DNA from: Ypsolopha sequella | Lineage: Eukaryota > Arthropoda > Insecta > Lepidoptera > Ypsolophidae | NCBI GenBank assembly: GCA_934047225.1 | Contig: OW203983.1 | Coordinates: forward strand, 42,962,310 to 43,026,309 | Reading direction: 5' to 3' | Length of the DNA: 64,000 nucleotides | Shown here: positions 10,994-23,487 of the stretch, piece by piece | How positions within the stretch are numbered: the first letter of the stretch is position 1 | Layout: each line of letters begins with the position of its first letter | Notes under the pieces: generated by a model | Databases searched by the model: none | What the model was told of the DNA's origin: nothing | What the model saw: only the letters and a program-made list of their open reading frames with translations | Translations under genes and position numbers: made by a program

Positions 10994-12109
10994 TCGTTCG
11001 TGTTATATTACACACGGTACCGCTCGCCATTCTGTTAGCTTGAACTTGGCTTGACACGCTACCGCATGTCTAGATGTATCTTATAGGCAAAGCTTACGCG
11101 ATAACTGAGCTTCCTGTTGTTGTCGTATCGTGAATATTATATATTTCTATTTGTAGTTTCTACGATATTTAGTTACATAACTCTGGAAACTATTAAAAGT
11201 CCATTTAAGAAATGTTGTTTACGTGATTTGACTCTTCATACAATGTATGTATGTAATGTAGGCATGCGTACAGACAATCAAAAGAGACATTCTTAATACA
11301 CGTTTTAACAAATTACTAGGTACTTAATTACTTAATTAATATTAATTACTATTACCTTGCTAATTGTACAGTGAATTGGATTAGTCTGTAATGCTGTGCA
11401 ATAATTTTGATAGTCTAATAAATAAATCAATTACTTACGACCAGTTAACGCAGTCGTTGTTCCATAGTAAAACTTTATGTGTTGTGACAAACAAGTCTCC
11501 GGTAGTACAAAAGAAATACAATCGACTAAGGATTCTTTCTGGTCTTTGACGGAAACACGCAACCATTAGAACCTGCATGTGATTTGTCCTTAAAACGTCT
11601 CAACTTAATACAGCCTCGCTCCAGCACACCATCAATTTAGTACAGCCTCGCGCGAGCACACCATCAATCAATTGACATTCCCTTGCTCCGGGAATATTGT
11701 ACACTCAACAAACTTGTGCCGAGGAGTACATTCACCTCAAGTTTTTCAATATCGCGGTGTTTGTGTCGTCAGCGCCACCTGGCGTGACTCGGGAGATGAA
11801 CAACTTGAGGAAGTTCATCCAGCTCTCAGCGGGTGTAGCTCCTCTCAATATTATACATTTTCTTTTAGGACACAAACAGCTTTCGTGCTGATGTATTACT
11901 ACTTTCAGCCCGCAACTTCGTTTGCGATAACTTGTTTTTTTTTGGTTGCATCAAATAACTTTTGTTGCCTCTTCTCTGTCACTGAAATCCAGTAAATATA
12001 CTTAATTTCGGAATCGTAAAAGTAATATTTAGATACATGTATAAATATGTTGGAAATACACTATTTCGTGTTTTATTAATACAGCTATATAGAAGGGCTT
12101 GTATAAATA
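10994..12109. other. Unassigned DNA
   Basis: No supported gene. The sequence AATACAGCCTCGCTCCAGCACACCATCAAT at 11610-11638 is repeated with small changes at 11640-11669, a two-copy local duplication. No other structure recognised. Confidence 0.35.
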
Positions 12110-12222
12110 CATTGATGGACGTGGAAGAAGCGAAAGAGGTGTGTCAGGATCGTAGCAGATGGAAATCTGTAGTCTCTACCTACCCCTCTGGGAGTCAGGC
12201 GTTAATATATGTATGTATGTAG
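12110..12222 (+). mobile_element. RTE-like LINE 3' end fragment
   Basis: The plus frame from ATG 12115 reads MDVEEAKEVCQDRSRWKSVV followed by a short Ser/Thr/Pro tail, the kind of C-terminus seen in one group of insect RTE-like LINE polyproteins. It ends in a TATGTATGT microsatellite, as expected for a LINE 3' end. A weaker second copy lies at 20849-20890. Confidence 0.5.
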
Positions 12223-12837
12223 CTCTTGGACAAATAAACCTCTTATGGCTACATATGTATACCACAAGCAAAATAAACCTTCAGATATTTTAGAGTGCAT
12301 GTGCACAGAAAAATTATAAACAGGTGATCTGAAAAGCAATCTTGAAGACAGCAACTTAAGTTTGTGCACCTTGCACTAGAAGCTTACTCTACTAGAAGCG
12401 CTCTAACAATTATTATAGTTTCACAAGTGATGGGTTTCGCTATAAATTTCAAGATATTGATATCTTTTCCTTGTCAGTGGTTCGCGCAAGAATGGTGCTG
12501 AGTTCAAATTTCTTCTTTTTTTTATTTATTTGAATGCATTTATTTAAGTTGTTGATAACAATACATAAAAAATTGTATAATAAAAATAAAAAATCCCTTT
12601 TCTGCACATTGTGGGGTGTTTCAGTATCTGGTTGTTTAAACTAAGTTCATATATTTATGTACATGATTGTTTTTTATTTGTTATCTGAAAATGTTTTATC
12701 CTCAAGATTGAGTTGCTCAAATATTTTTATTATGTTACTATTAGTGGAAACTTGTAATCGGCTTTATTTAACTAAGTTATTTTATTGATATTGTTAGTTA
12801 CCTTGTGCTGTAAGTTTCCGTTGAAAATAAATAAATC

Positions 12838-13157
12838 ATATACCTTTATTATTAGGTGGTAGATTCGTAATTCGGGAGAGAGTAAGAGGACAGCTCACAG
12901 GCAAAAAACCAGGAGGCCCACCATGTATGGGGCCGATGGATGGCGGTATATCCATCCCTAATAGCCGGGCCTTACATGGAACGGACTGGCGACGGGCAGT
13001 GACGTCACTGGTGCGAGGGTTCCGGCACCGCACTCACCATCCCACCTGCCCAGCGTGTGTAAGTATGGGCAATTCTTCCAGGACGACCGCCGCGAGTGGC
13101 AAAGTCCTGGAAAGGCTTATGTCCACCAGTGGACGAACTAGGCTGATGGAGGAATGA
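12838..13157 (+). mobile_element. RTE-like LINE 3' tail
   Basis: The sequence contains CCCAGCGTGTGTAAGTATGG, then a motif reading as FFQDDRREWQ in one frame, then GTCCACCAGTGGACGAA. The reverse complement of this same tail occurs at 27535-27880, at 47690-47883 and, after the BEL element B insertion, at 57228-57355. It is the repeated 3' end of one RTE-like family. Confidence 0.6.
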
Positions 13158-13214
13158 TACATTTATTTATATTGGGCATTGTACTTTGTTTGTGGTTCCA
13201 TTCATCTGCATAAA

Positions 13215-13530
13215 GACCACCCCTACGGCTGAGTGGTAGAGCGTTGGCCTACTGACTTAATCCGGTCATTACTGGTTTAATCCGGTCAGTTCGGTCTGCG
13301 TGCTTTGAAAGACACTTTAAGCTGTGGATCCAATTATAACTTCTGTGCCCGAAATGCAGCTATAGGGCTCAATACCCATCACGTTTGGGACGTAATAATC
13401 GTCGATAAATAGTGGGTGTACCAAGTGTAGACGGTGACTTGCAATTCACAGTTCACACTAAGGAATACCTCTGACACTCGCTCGGGGATTTATGTCTGCA
13501 TAATACTCTAAAGTTCCACCCGCAGACGCA
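13215..13530 (+). mobile_element. tRNA-derived SINE
   Basis: The head CGGCTGAGTGGTAGAGCGTT fits a pol III A box. The body has CGGTCTGCGTGCTTTGAAAG, then AGGGCTCAATACCCATCACG and GACACTCGCTCGGGGATT. The body motifs recur at 8691-9110 and 60240-60330, and in reverse at 62880-63120. A short internal duplication of TAATCCGGTCA lies at 13259-13289. Confidence 0.55.
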
Positions 13531-14714
13531 AAAAAGCCGCTCTCTCTTTATTATCGACTACCATCTTTTATCTTGGATTTTACGCCATTTCAAGGTTAGT
13601 CCTAACAACAAAACAATAAGGTACCGTCACTGAACTCTAATAATACAACCACACTGGACTGACTATGGCCGACCTGATTATGAAAATGAAGCAATTTGAT
13701 TTTGCCATTTTGGCTCTGATCACTGCGGTGAGTGACGTGAACGTACTCGGAACTAATGATAAAGGTGAGACGATGACGTTATCTATTATAACAAGTGTCA
13801 ATTTTATTTCTCGGTACGCTCTGTGGGGGCGCTTTGAATTGGCACAAAAAAGAACTGTCATTTTTATGGCACAACATGTCCAGTGTACTTGTATTACTAA
13901 TGGCTAGAAGTGAGTATGTACAACCGATCCCTGACTACTCCAATTAGACGAAAACATCCGTGGAAAGCAGATACTTACCTAGTATCTAGTATGGTGTATC
14001 TACCGAACCCACAAAAGTAACAAATCATGCGCTGAGTGTGCGCGACGTACATTCTGCAGAGCATCAATTCTGAAACTGTGGGCGTTCAGTTAAGAGGGTG
14101 CCGAGCAAAATAATCTAAAACGACAGTCACTGTTAAATTGATTTATAGAATAATATTTCAATGATAAATAAATAAAATATGTATTGATTATCACAGCGAA
14201 TGTATATACACTTCCGCCGCAGCGAATATTAAAAATAACTTATGGTATAAGAAACAAATCTATCTTAAGTAGCCCTAAAATCTAAAAAAGGTATTGGGGT
14301 TTTGGTCATTTCAATAACTTAACTGTTGAATTTTGTCTCAAGCATAATTCAAGACAATCACAAACGTTATAAAACACAATTGGGCCGTTTCACATTTTTT
14401 AAATTTTGTCTGGTAAATTAAATATGATTTTTTCTGTTAAATTCAATCAATTGGACCACGATAAAATTCGACCACGAGAGAACAAGCGAGGTGTCTAATC
14501 GTTCTACGGTCGGCGCAGCCTTAAAGGGCTGGGTTGCAATTTGTCAAAAAAGTAGGTTCTGTTCATAAAAATATATATGTCTAGTAACGAGAAACTTTGA
14601 TAAACGTTAAAATATTAAGTGAGTGGGTCGTAAATACGTGGGATACTAAGAACATTTTAAGCAATTTTGTAAAAGTACAAAAAAATGTTTTACGGTGTAT
14701 AGTTTTATTATATT
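13531..14714. other. Unassigned DNA
   Basis: A plus-strand open frame at 13665-13907 has no recognisable motif and I do not call it. The rest is AT-rich. The stretch 14530-14714 adjoins the mariner remnant and may hold its outer end. Confidence 0.35.
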
Positions 14715-15030
14715 ATTATACATAGTTTCATGCGTCTAAACCAATTTTTGAAACACTTTTTCCAGTCCGCCTCAGACACCTCTTCTACGGCCTTCTCGAA
14801 CGCTGTAAGTGCATCTTCCGGGGATAAAAACTGTACATCGAGTTGATTTTTTTTAGGGAATAAAGAGAAGTCACGCGTTGCTAAATCAGGGCTGTATGAC
14901 CCAAAATTTTAATGGGTGTGCTGCTTTTCAATAACTCCTTTGTTTTGAGCGTTGTCATGGTGAAGCAGTAGCCCGCAGAGCTCCGTGTTCGGTCGCTTGT
15001 TGCACACAGCAGTGAAAACTTCCGACAAGC
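14715..15030 (-). pseudogene. Mariner transposase C-terminal fragment
   Basis: The minus-strand frame contains LLHHDNA (second catalytic Asp region) and, after a frameshift or stop, SPDLATRDFSLFP (third catalytic Asp region). It continues through a C-terminal part ending KKCFKNWFRRMKLC. This is the known order of Tc1/mariner DD34D transposases. Only about the last 100 codons survive. The N-terminal DNA-binding half and a matching inverted repeat are not visible. Fully inactive. Confidence 0.8.
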
Positions 15031-18000
15031 TACTTTGATTTAAATATAATGTAACAAAATAATTTACATAATAAAAAATAATACGAGGAAAATCACGAAA
15101 AAATAATAGTTAATCTTACTTAAATTTAATAAAATAAATAGAAAATATAGGAATTACTAATATACTAAATATATTTAAATTATTTTTATCAAGATTTTAA
15201 CATAAAATTTTAAAAGAAATACACTAACATTCAAATTAACTTTTGCGTCATTTCACTGAACAGGAAAAATTTTGAATGTAGTCCATTTATTTATTTATTT
15301 ATTAGGTTTGCCAACAGATAATATTACACTATGACATATGTATAAAAATAGCTTTAACAATTTAAATTAGAGTGCATACCCAATAACAGGCAGACACAAC
15401 ATACTTAATTAAACAATAATAGTATTTTTGCTACATAAGTGAAACATGTTTCGCAAAACGTAAAACTGTTAAAAACTAATTAAAATTAAGGTTAAAAAAA
15501 AACAAAACAATACAATGAGAAAAGAAATAATACTAAAACAAAAACAAAAACAATAAATAACATAATTAAATAAATAACATGAAATAAAACTAAAATTAAA
15601 CCTTACAAATTAACCTATAAAACTAAAATGTCTCCTAAGGTAAAATTAAACTAAGTAAAAAAGTTGAATGTAGTTCAACTTCTTTACTAGTCGTAATTAC
15701 ACAAACATTATTTGTTTAAAATATTCTGATTTAATTGCTAAATTATAATAAATTGCAATATGCTAAATTATTCAAAAGCGATGGCATATATAACAATCAA
15801 AATTAAACCTTTTTGATAACTTTGATAACAATTCTATCATTCTATTAGTTAATTTTTTTAGGGATTTCTACGATTGCAGCAGCCAGCCTGATGTAGTTTA
15901 AATTGTTGTATTATATGCTACCTACACAATTGTTGTTACTAAGTTTCGTGCCCCTGTGATTGGTTTCTTTTGTTATGAGCGGATAAACCTTAAATGACCT
16001 TATTATTTTACTAGTAGATTTTTTTGATAAATATCTACAAACCCACAAGTTACAAGTTACGCGACCGATGCGGCTTTCTATTTTTAATCTCATTGCTCTA
16101 TTTTGCTGCGTAGGTTTTTTGTGTTTTTTTTTTATCATAAATTTTGTTGATGAAGCGGGTCGTTTATAAAGTTTCATTTAGTTCTCGAATAATGACTATT
16201 TAGAAGTCTGTTTTATTTTCACTAGGATAGCGGTGAGAGCAGGGGAAATAAATAGTCAAGAGTTGTCACTATTAACTCGTGTAATACGTAACTGCATTTA
16301 CATGGGTAGGAAGCTTGATTGGCCACAGTAACTGGCTATGACGGACGGTAAAGAACGACTGTCGGACTCATGATCGACACAAATGCATGCGAGTACACTG
16401 CGAATGGAATATTGCAAATCAGCATAAAATCATTGTAAAATAGCTTGCATTCTGCGGAAAATTATTCGGATTGGTGTCAGTTCCAAACTTTCAAAATATC
16501 TACTTTGTAATTCAGAACAGTGGAATTCAGAAAAATGCTTGATAAGAATTGTATGTTTCCTAAGTGGAACACGTTTTGCGAAGAATACATAAATTGATTA
16601 TTCGTGTCTTACTTCAGAATTAACTTTTACACTTTTACGTTTCACTGCTAAAGTCTTAGGTTCTTCCTCGTCCCGACCACTTCCTTGGGTTCGTTGTTAA
16701 AATAATGAATAAATTTTCAGATCTTTTTTATTTTTTTTATTCCAGAAGAAACCTTTGTAACTTATTTGATTGAACACGGCGAAAGCAAAAACAGCGCTGA
16801 CTTATTTGAAACATATTTGTTCTTTTATATGTCAATGTCAAATGACTATACTTACTAAATTGTATATTTAACTGATCCCGGGTCCAGATCAGACCCGAGA
16901 TATGTCTTGAGTTAGTTTAGTTTTATCTACTACTACATTAACCTAACTATTGAGAAGAAATCCAATCAATGGCAAAAATGGTATTAACCCGTCACACGTC
17001 CAGTACGCACACGGTGGCGTACAGAATCCAAGGAACCACCGCGTTTAGTACGCACACTTGTGCTCACAGGAAAGTTGATGCGGTTCATTTTAAGCAACTG
17101 TTTAAAGTTTCGGACCGAATCTTTTTAAAAAAATACCAAAATTATCTTTGTTTTGTTGTTATTTGATTGGTTGTGACCTTATTGGTTTAAGATGAACCAA
17201 TCACCTTTAAAATAAATAAAATGTGCAAACGGTAATTTTCTGGATAAGCGCTGTACACGGTAATGGCGGGCGGCTGGTCGCATTCTGTAGTTTTTTTGTG
17301 TTTTTTGAATGAAATAGTTATATTTACACAATTATAATACATGTAGTAACCGCAAAATTTATTTGTGATTCTTCTAGTGATACGTATGTATTGTGAATAG
17401 CCGTCTGGGCTAAATTGTTGGTTAAAATATGTGATAGTCTGGTGCAATGTTAAGTAAATGCCAAATATAATCGACTAAATTGCCCACATTATATATGTTT
17501 ATTATCGAGATAAGTGTTATACATAATTATTCAGCCCAACTAAATGCGTATCTTCCAATATATAACATGACAAGTGATATAAAATCTAAGATAACAAAAA
17601 CCATGGATTTTTGAATCAAGTCGGAATGATTGAACGCTCGCATTTTCGCTGGACATTTGGGGCTCTCGAGAAATTGCTAGTAGAGTGACGCTCCTTGGGT
17701 TAGATATGTGCGTAGGCCAATTTGACATTGAAGTACATTGGGGCTAATAACGAACAAAATGGGAATGAGACTGAAGTTTCATGAGAATCGTATAATTTAA
17801 TATAAAAGTTACCGGTGAGGGAGATTTTCCCGAATTTTCTTGGAATAATGAATTAATGTTCGTTATCCAGGGAAAATTGAGTTATTTTTTCCCCATTTCT
17901 TACATTTGTTGCTTGTTATGGCAGAAGGTGATTAATTTGTATTTGAGAAATATGTATTTGAAGAGAACCATAAGTATTTGTAGTATGTTCTTTGTTATTT

Positions 18001-18335
18001 TCATGTAAAATAACCATCATATTTCTCTTCTAGTATGGTATTCAAAATTGTTGAATTGGTAAAGTTTATGCAGGAATTAGTGCACAAAAATCTTTGATTT
18101 ATCTGATTATTTGTATTATATTGTATTGAAATACCTCTTTTACACTCGTACAATTTAAACAAAATACTCGAAAGTATAGTCAAGATTCTACACCTTCTCA
18201 ATGAATTAATGAATTTTTATTATAATATGATTTTCGATGTTTTTGTCTTTATTTTACGGTGGTGGCCTTCGGCTCACATCGAAACTAGCTTCATTCCTCG
18301 GGTAAGAAAATCCGCCATTTTATACTCGTCACGAA
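15031..18335. other. Long AT-rich stretch with no supported gene
   Basis: I find no coding region. About 15280-15420 (TTTATTTATTTATTTATTAG followed by GTTTGCCAACAG) looks like the 3' end of a minus-strand LINE. A 27-bp region at 16997-17012 (CGTCCAGTACGCACAC) is partly repeated at 17044-17059 (GTTTAGTACGCACACT). Nothing else stands out. Confidence 0.35.
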
Positions 18336-18735
18336 ATAAACTATTTTATCCCAGAAAAGTCCACGGTCCCTGTGGGATATTTTTTTATTGTCGAAGCGAT
18401 ATTTTGTAAAACTGCCGAACGGATATTGATGAAATTTGTTATAGAGATTTCTTAGGTCTTATAATTACGAATAAAATACTTTTTGTCCGGGAAAAATTCA
18501 CAGTTCCTGTAGGATAGTAATCTGTATATATAAAATGGTAAACTGACTGGGTGATATATCAACACACAGCCCAAACCGCTAGACCTAGAGACCTGAAATC
18601 ATGCAGTTTTTATGTCTGACAGAATTAGAGCATTACCTAAAATGAAATAAATATCTAGTTTGAAATAATTGGTCATATGTACGGAACCCTAAAAGACTGA
18701 GGCCCGTCTCGCACTTGGCTGGTTTTTTTTTTTTG
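18336..18735 (+). repeat. Dispersed lepidopteran-type repeat fragments
   Basis: A pair of related motifs, GTCCACGGTCCCTGTGGGAT (18359) and TTCACAGTTCCTGTAGGAT (about 18498), frame a block containing GATGAAATTTGTTATAGAG. At 18680-18731 a separate repeat end reads GGAACCCTAAAA, then CTCGCACTTGGCTGGTTTTT. Such strings are widespread in moth and butterfly DNA as I remember it; that is recall, not a search. Confidence 0.4.
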
Positions 18736-18974
18736 TTTAACTCCTTCAGAAGAAGATTTTTAGAAAAACCGGGCCGCTTTACCGAACGTATCTATAATCT
18801 TGTTCTTTGAATTGATTCTCCGAACAAAACTATTGTGAGTTAGTTTTTTTTTGCACTCTTTGAAGATGATTTTCCGTTGAAAACGTTGAAATACGACATT
18901 TTTTATTTGTAATTAATAGGCTAAATACAATTTTTTATGGTTTTAACTACAAAGCAAAGTTATTTCCCATACAA

Positions 18975-19885
18975 ACTTTCATCCGGCTTTAGGGGTGGAA
19001 TATCCAAAAATCCTTCTTTAGTGGATGCCTACACTGGAATGGGAGAAATTTATGACTGGCTCACTAAGAACCTGTTAACTCTTAACTCAAAAAAAAAAAC
19101 AAAATACCTCTGTTTCCACAAGACCAAGTCATCAGAACTTTCTAAGGACTTAGATATCACGATTCACTTATGCGATGATTTGGAAGCACTTAGATCTCGA
19201 ACTTGCTCTTGTCCTATAATCTAAAGATCCAAAAGCTCGAGGTATTTCGGTTTGATCAAAGACGAGAAAGTGACATTTAACGAACACATACTAAAGCTCT
19301 CCGGCTGAGTCGGAAGTCTGATTTTCACAGAAGTCAGCTATGAAGCTTTTAGAGACAGTGCTGATGTAGTTGTCCTGAGGATGGTTTATTATTAATTTTG
19401 TCAGTCTCTGCTTTCTTACTGTATTTCAGCATGGGGTAGCGTGGCTATTAAAACCACAATGATTACTTTGAAATGGACTCAACGCTCAGTTTTGAAAGTA
19501 ATGCTTAGGAAGCCTTTTAGTTATCTCGCAGATGAATTATAAAAAGGGCTATAAATTTGTATCCGTCCAAAAACTATATATCCAGAGAGTCTCATTATTT
19601 TACTATAAAAGTGTTCAGAATTCTTCAAGCTGTGAAAAACTACGGAAGCGGAGAAATTTCATGACTGAAATACCTCTTGTTAATACCTCGTTTGCGCTAA
19701 GTTTTAGCTATTTTAGCTTTTCCCCATATTTTTAATGCTGTGAACAAAATGTGTAACCTTAGAAAACTTTCGTTATATGAAGCAAAAAACCAAATAGCCA
19801 GTTTGCTTGTCAGAATTACTTATGACGAAACGGTGTCATTTCTTAGTCCTAAACCTAAAGCCTATTCTTAATTGTAAATAAAGTA
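18975..19885 (+). mobile_element. LINE reverse-transcriptase C-terminal remnant
   Basis: Plus-strand frames read as the RT thumb region of a CR1/jockey-like LINE: WLTKNLLTLNSKKKTKYLCF near 19055-19115, then, in other frames, REYLGLIKDEKVTFNEH, an SYCISAWGS motif, and a long C-terminal segment to about 19870. Several frameshifts and stops show decay. AATAAA at 19877 marks the likely 3' end. The catalytic half of RT is missing. Confidence 0.65.
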
Positions 19886-20407
19886 ATTGCGTAATCATAA
19901 AAAATATATATATTGTATTATTAAAATGTATAAGTATAATTTAATTATATGTTTAAAAGTCCCCGTCAATAGAAATTGTGGACTATGTAAACAAACCGTT
20001 TTCTCAATTTTTCTCAAGGTTCTGTCACGGAGTCTCATTTAACATTATTCCAAATCATGAAGCATCAAGTCTTACCAGTCATTCACTGTATTTCATCATG
20101 AAATATTCAATAATCACCAGTTAATTACAGAAAATCATAGAATCAATAATCAATTCTGTACTGCGTCGAGATTGCTGTCATATTTTTTTCTCATCGAATC
20201 TGTATTGTCTTTGAAAATTGGTGATGTACCAATCTATTTGAATATAAACCTATTTTATTCGTGATGTTATTTTATTCCGTCATTCTTTTTTAACAGCGTT
20301 ACTTCATAATCTTCGACATAAACGTGTGTGTGATTCTATTGAGAGCTGTGTGATCTTCCAGCGTTGCTCTAAAATGTGTAGCTCATGTCCTAAAAGTAGA
20401 AGAAAAA

Positions 20408-20557
20408 ATGAAAGAACTGGATGGGATAATAGATAGGGCCAACGACGCTGTGACGGAACCATTTTTAATTAACGTGGGCGATTTGACTAGCGATTCATCA
20501 GAATATTTTAGCGATGAATCAAATAAAGAAACTAATGAAGCACCTAACATATTTTAA
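20408..20557 (+). CDS. Small acidic open frame, function unknown
   Basis: ATG 20408 opens a 49-codon frame ending TAA 20555-20557. The product is acidic and Ser/Asp/Glu-rich (GDLTSDSSEYFSDESNKETN). Codon use looks more gene-like than its AT-rich surroundings. It could be the first exon of a gene or transposon ORF, or chance. I do not recognise a family. Confidence 0.25.
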   Translation: MKELDGIIDRANDAVTEPFLINVGDLTSDSSEYFSDESNKETNEAPNIF

Positions 20558-20929
20558 TCACATACTTACCCATCTCTAGATAGTTCACCTATTCATAGAC
20601 AAAGACAACATGGCGCTTTGTTTACATTGTCCACAATTTCTATTGACGGCTACTGTAATCATATAACTGTTTTTCGAGTTTGCCTTCACGGTTGTATCTT
20701 TGACACAACCCGCTACTTTTTTATTTTTAGGGTTTATTTGGTAGGTAATTTTGTGTTAGGCTTGATATATATTAATTATTCAGACTTCCATGAGCAACAG
20801 AGGAATCATTATACCTAAACTATTAGATAACTACTAAAACCCGTATTGATGGATGTAAAAGAAATGAAAGAGGTGTGTCAGTATCGTACCAGAGGGAAAT
20901 ATGTATTTTATGCGTAACAAGTTTTTAGA

Positions 20930-21235
20930 TTTCCGTTCATCCGAAGGGTGCCCAACAGGACCCTATTACTAAGCCTCCGCTGTCTGTCTGTCTGTCTATC
21001 CGTCCGTCCGTCCGAGGGGTGTACAGCTTCAGCCGTTATAGGCGGCCATTTGAATTTTTCATAGAATACGGTTTAGTATAGCCTTCATCACGTAAAATAA
21101 AAACTCTAAAAAATATTGAAATCCAAAGGGTTCCCCATTTAAAACAAACTCGAAAAATAGCATTTTTTAAAGTTATAATGCCCCACTTATGTCCGAAACA
21201 AGAAGACCGACAAATATGAAACAAATCATGGTAGT
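20930..21235 (+). repeat. Dispersed repeat with (GTCT)n/(GTCC)n tract
   Basis: GGGTGCCCAACAGGACCCTATTACTAAG precedes a tract CTGTCTGTCTGTCTATCCGTCCGTCCGTCC at 20980-21013. Related copies are at 28165-28500 (+) and 32380-32540 (-, GGACGGACGGACAACGGAG). It looks like one non-coding dispersed family. Confidence 0.45.
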
Positions 21236-21684
21236 AGATTAGGTGATTAATTTGACTGCGTAAAAATTAAAGGAAAAATAAAGCAGTGAAGATTCTGTAC
21301 TCAGTGGGACCCACGAATTGTTCGCCAGGCGCTACCAATTTAGCGGCTTGTTTTTGTCGCCTTAATGATGCTAGGGCGTCTATATTGTTGTAATTTTCCA
21401 TAACATTTTTAGGGTTTCGTATCCGTATTGTGTTGGTGGCACGGCACCCTTTGTGCACGAGTTCGACTCGCCCTTACCCAAATTATTTTTATGCAGTATT
21501 ATTTTTTCAGAATGCTGAATTTGTATCGATGAAACTACAGCGTACATTCTACACAGAAGCGTCGATCTTGTTCGAGAAGCAAAAGCCATGTTAAAAAATG
21601 TTTATACTTCACCTGCTTGGAAAGTAACTTCTTACTTTTTTGAAAACAATGCAGAAAATACATCATTACTGTCATACAAATATG

Positions 21685-21771
21685 CGGGCGGAAAAAGTGT
21701 ATGAAAATTCATTGTTAACGTGCTTGAGCGGGCAGAAAAAGTATATGCAAATCCATTGTTAACGTGCTGAT
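21685..21771 (+). repeat. Two-copy tandem repeat of about 44 bp
   Basis: Two successive units share GCGGGC(G/A)GAAAAAGT(G/A)TATG and (T/C)CATTGTTAACGTGCT. A separate inverted repeat follows at 21792-21809 and 21843-21860 (GCAAGTGGCCAGT / ACTGGCCACTTGC). Confidence 0.6.
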
Positions 21772-22140
21772 TTTTTTTAATAACATAAAGAATGAGCAAG
21801 TGGCCAGTGTAATTTTGCGAACTCGTACATAAAACTCAAAAATGATACTGGCCACTTGCTTTTCCTGTAAATAATAAAAAATAAGAAGGAAATAAAAAGT
21901 GACAATCGCACGCGAGTCAGTCGGTTTCTTTTATTGTATCTTGATTTAAAGTAAAATTATACTATTTCCTCGCAGGTGTAGTATAAAGCACTATGTATCA
22001 CTCGGGAGAAAGTGCGATTCCCAACCCGTGTGTATTGTAAACTACACCCTCGTTGGTAATCTTCCCCTTTCTTCCCTCGGTGAACAATGTACTATTGCGC
22101 TGCTATTGCAGCCTAAGTCCTTAGGGATTATCATATATCA

Positions 22141-22330
22141 TTATAGAAATAGAAATATAAATCGTTTATTACAGTAACTTAATCATATATAATATTACAG
22201 TGGTTGGGGTCACCTTTTAAGTAAAGGTATATCTGTGATAGGAGACCCCGCTCTTCCTTATCACTTTTTATACTTATAATATGAATAAGAAATTAAATAA
22301 ACAAAAAATAAAGACACAATTTTAAAAACA
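22141..22330 (-). mobile_element. LINE 3' end fragment
   Basis: Read on the minus strand, a GGGGTCTCC-containing 3' UTR leads to AATAAACGATTTATATTTCT and a short TTTCTA-type tail. It resembles the LINE tail at 7440-7608 in layout. No coding sequence. Confidence 0.4.
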
Positions 22331-22356
22331 AATTCAGATAAAACTAAACATAAAAC

Positions 22357-22860
22357 GGGTGGGTCTCATTATTTCTACTGAGAATAACCATTGACGGTTA
22401 TTCTGATACTACATTTATCACTATTTCCATTGCGTTTTTAAAATCGCGACGCTGACTTCACGGTCGCTTATCAGACGCCGCAATAAAATTGAAAAGTATA
22501 CCTAGTTACGCGTTTTTTTATTTATTTATAAGCAACGGAACTACCACTACCAGTAGTGGTACTGTCGTTGCCACTACCAAACCTAATTATGAATTAAAAT
22601 TACACAGTCAACACATACATTTTGAACTGTCCTAAACAGGCTTGGTACTTTTTTTGCGTCGAAGAGATTTTTTGACAATTCTATGCGTTTTCATAAATCG
22701 CTTATAATGGTAATACTGAGACGGTTTGTTAGAGAAATCGGGTATCACTATTTCCATTCGATGTTTTTCACGTCAATGGCTATTGTGAGACGGATTTGCA
22801 TAAATCTGGCAGTATCAGAATTTCCATTCCAATGGAAAATGGAAATAATGAGACCCACCC
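22357..22860. mobile_element. MITE with perfect 19-bp TIRs and 8-bp target duplication
   Basis: The ends GGGTGGGTCTCATTATTTC (22357-22375) and its exact complement (22842-22860) bound 504 bp. Directly outside lie identical 8-bp copies of CATAAAAC (22349-22356 and 22861-22868). An 8-bp duplication is typical of hAT and a few other superfamilies, but these TIRs do not match a hAT end I know. There is no coding capacity; internal short palindromes include GAATAACC/GGTTATTC at 22382-22403. Confidence 0.85.
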
Positions 22861-23024
22861 CATAAAACTAAATAAGACTAGCCTTACGTTATTTCTAGTA
22901 CATTCTAAATAATATTTTCCCAGTAAACTAAAGTAAGGCGTGTGGCTGTATGTTGAGGTGAGTAAGGGTGTGTACAGATGAGTGAAAGGGTGTCTTTGCG
23001 GCTCGAGTATTGTGCGGTCTTTAC

Positions 23025-23053
23025 CTTGTCAAAAATCCTTGTTGTGCGGTCTT
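23025..23053 (+). repeat. Left inverted repeat of the 23.0-26.6 kb block
   Basis: CTTGTCAAAAAT then TTGTGCGGTC is matched in reverse by 26546-26572. The match is 23 of 27 bases by eye. A perfect palindrome ATTATGCGGACGTCCGCATAAT lies just inside at 23058-23079. Confidence 0.6.
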
Positions 23054-23282
23054 TCTGATTATGCGGACGTCCGCATAATATTTTGGCAGACCTTTAAATA
23101 TAGCTATCGGATCGTCGTGCTCTGATTGGTCGACTGGTGAAATCTGGGAGAATTTCAATAAGGTGGCGCACAACCAGTATTTCTGTCAAGTTGAGTTAAC
23201 ACATGCAAAAATATAGTTCAAGTGTGTAACCACCACGTGGCGCCACCAGTCCAAAAAATGTATAACTTAGTACGAAAATGAT

Positions 23283-23487
23283 AAAATGCGGACGTCAAAG
23301 TAGGACCGCACTTTATACAAATAACGAACCAACCTTACTTTCTCGTGTGTAAAAAACAAATGTGAGTTAAAGTAATCATCTTAAAATGCGAAATTTAAAA
23401 TAGGACCGCACTTTATACATAAATTGAATTCACCCTACTTCTTGGTGTGTGAAAAACAAGTCTGAGGTAAGGTAAGCACCTAAATAT
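23283..23487 (+). repeat. Two-unit tandem repeat of about 110 bp, GCGGAC-type
   Basis: Unit 1 begins AAAATGCGGACGTC at 23283 and unit 2 AAAATGCGAAATTT at 23393. Both contain TAGGACCGCACTTTATAC and end in a CTT-GGTGTGT/CTC-GTGTGT motif followed by GTAA. The GCGGAC/GTCCGC motif links this to the repeats at 26293-26760. Confidence 0.65.

Noticed and set aside
13665..13907. Overlapping open frames on both strands
   Set aside because: No recognisable motif, no splice or promoter context, and both strands are open, which suggests chance.
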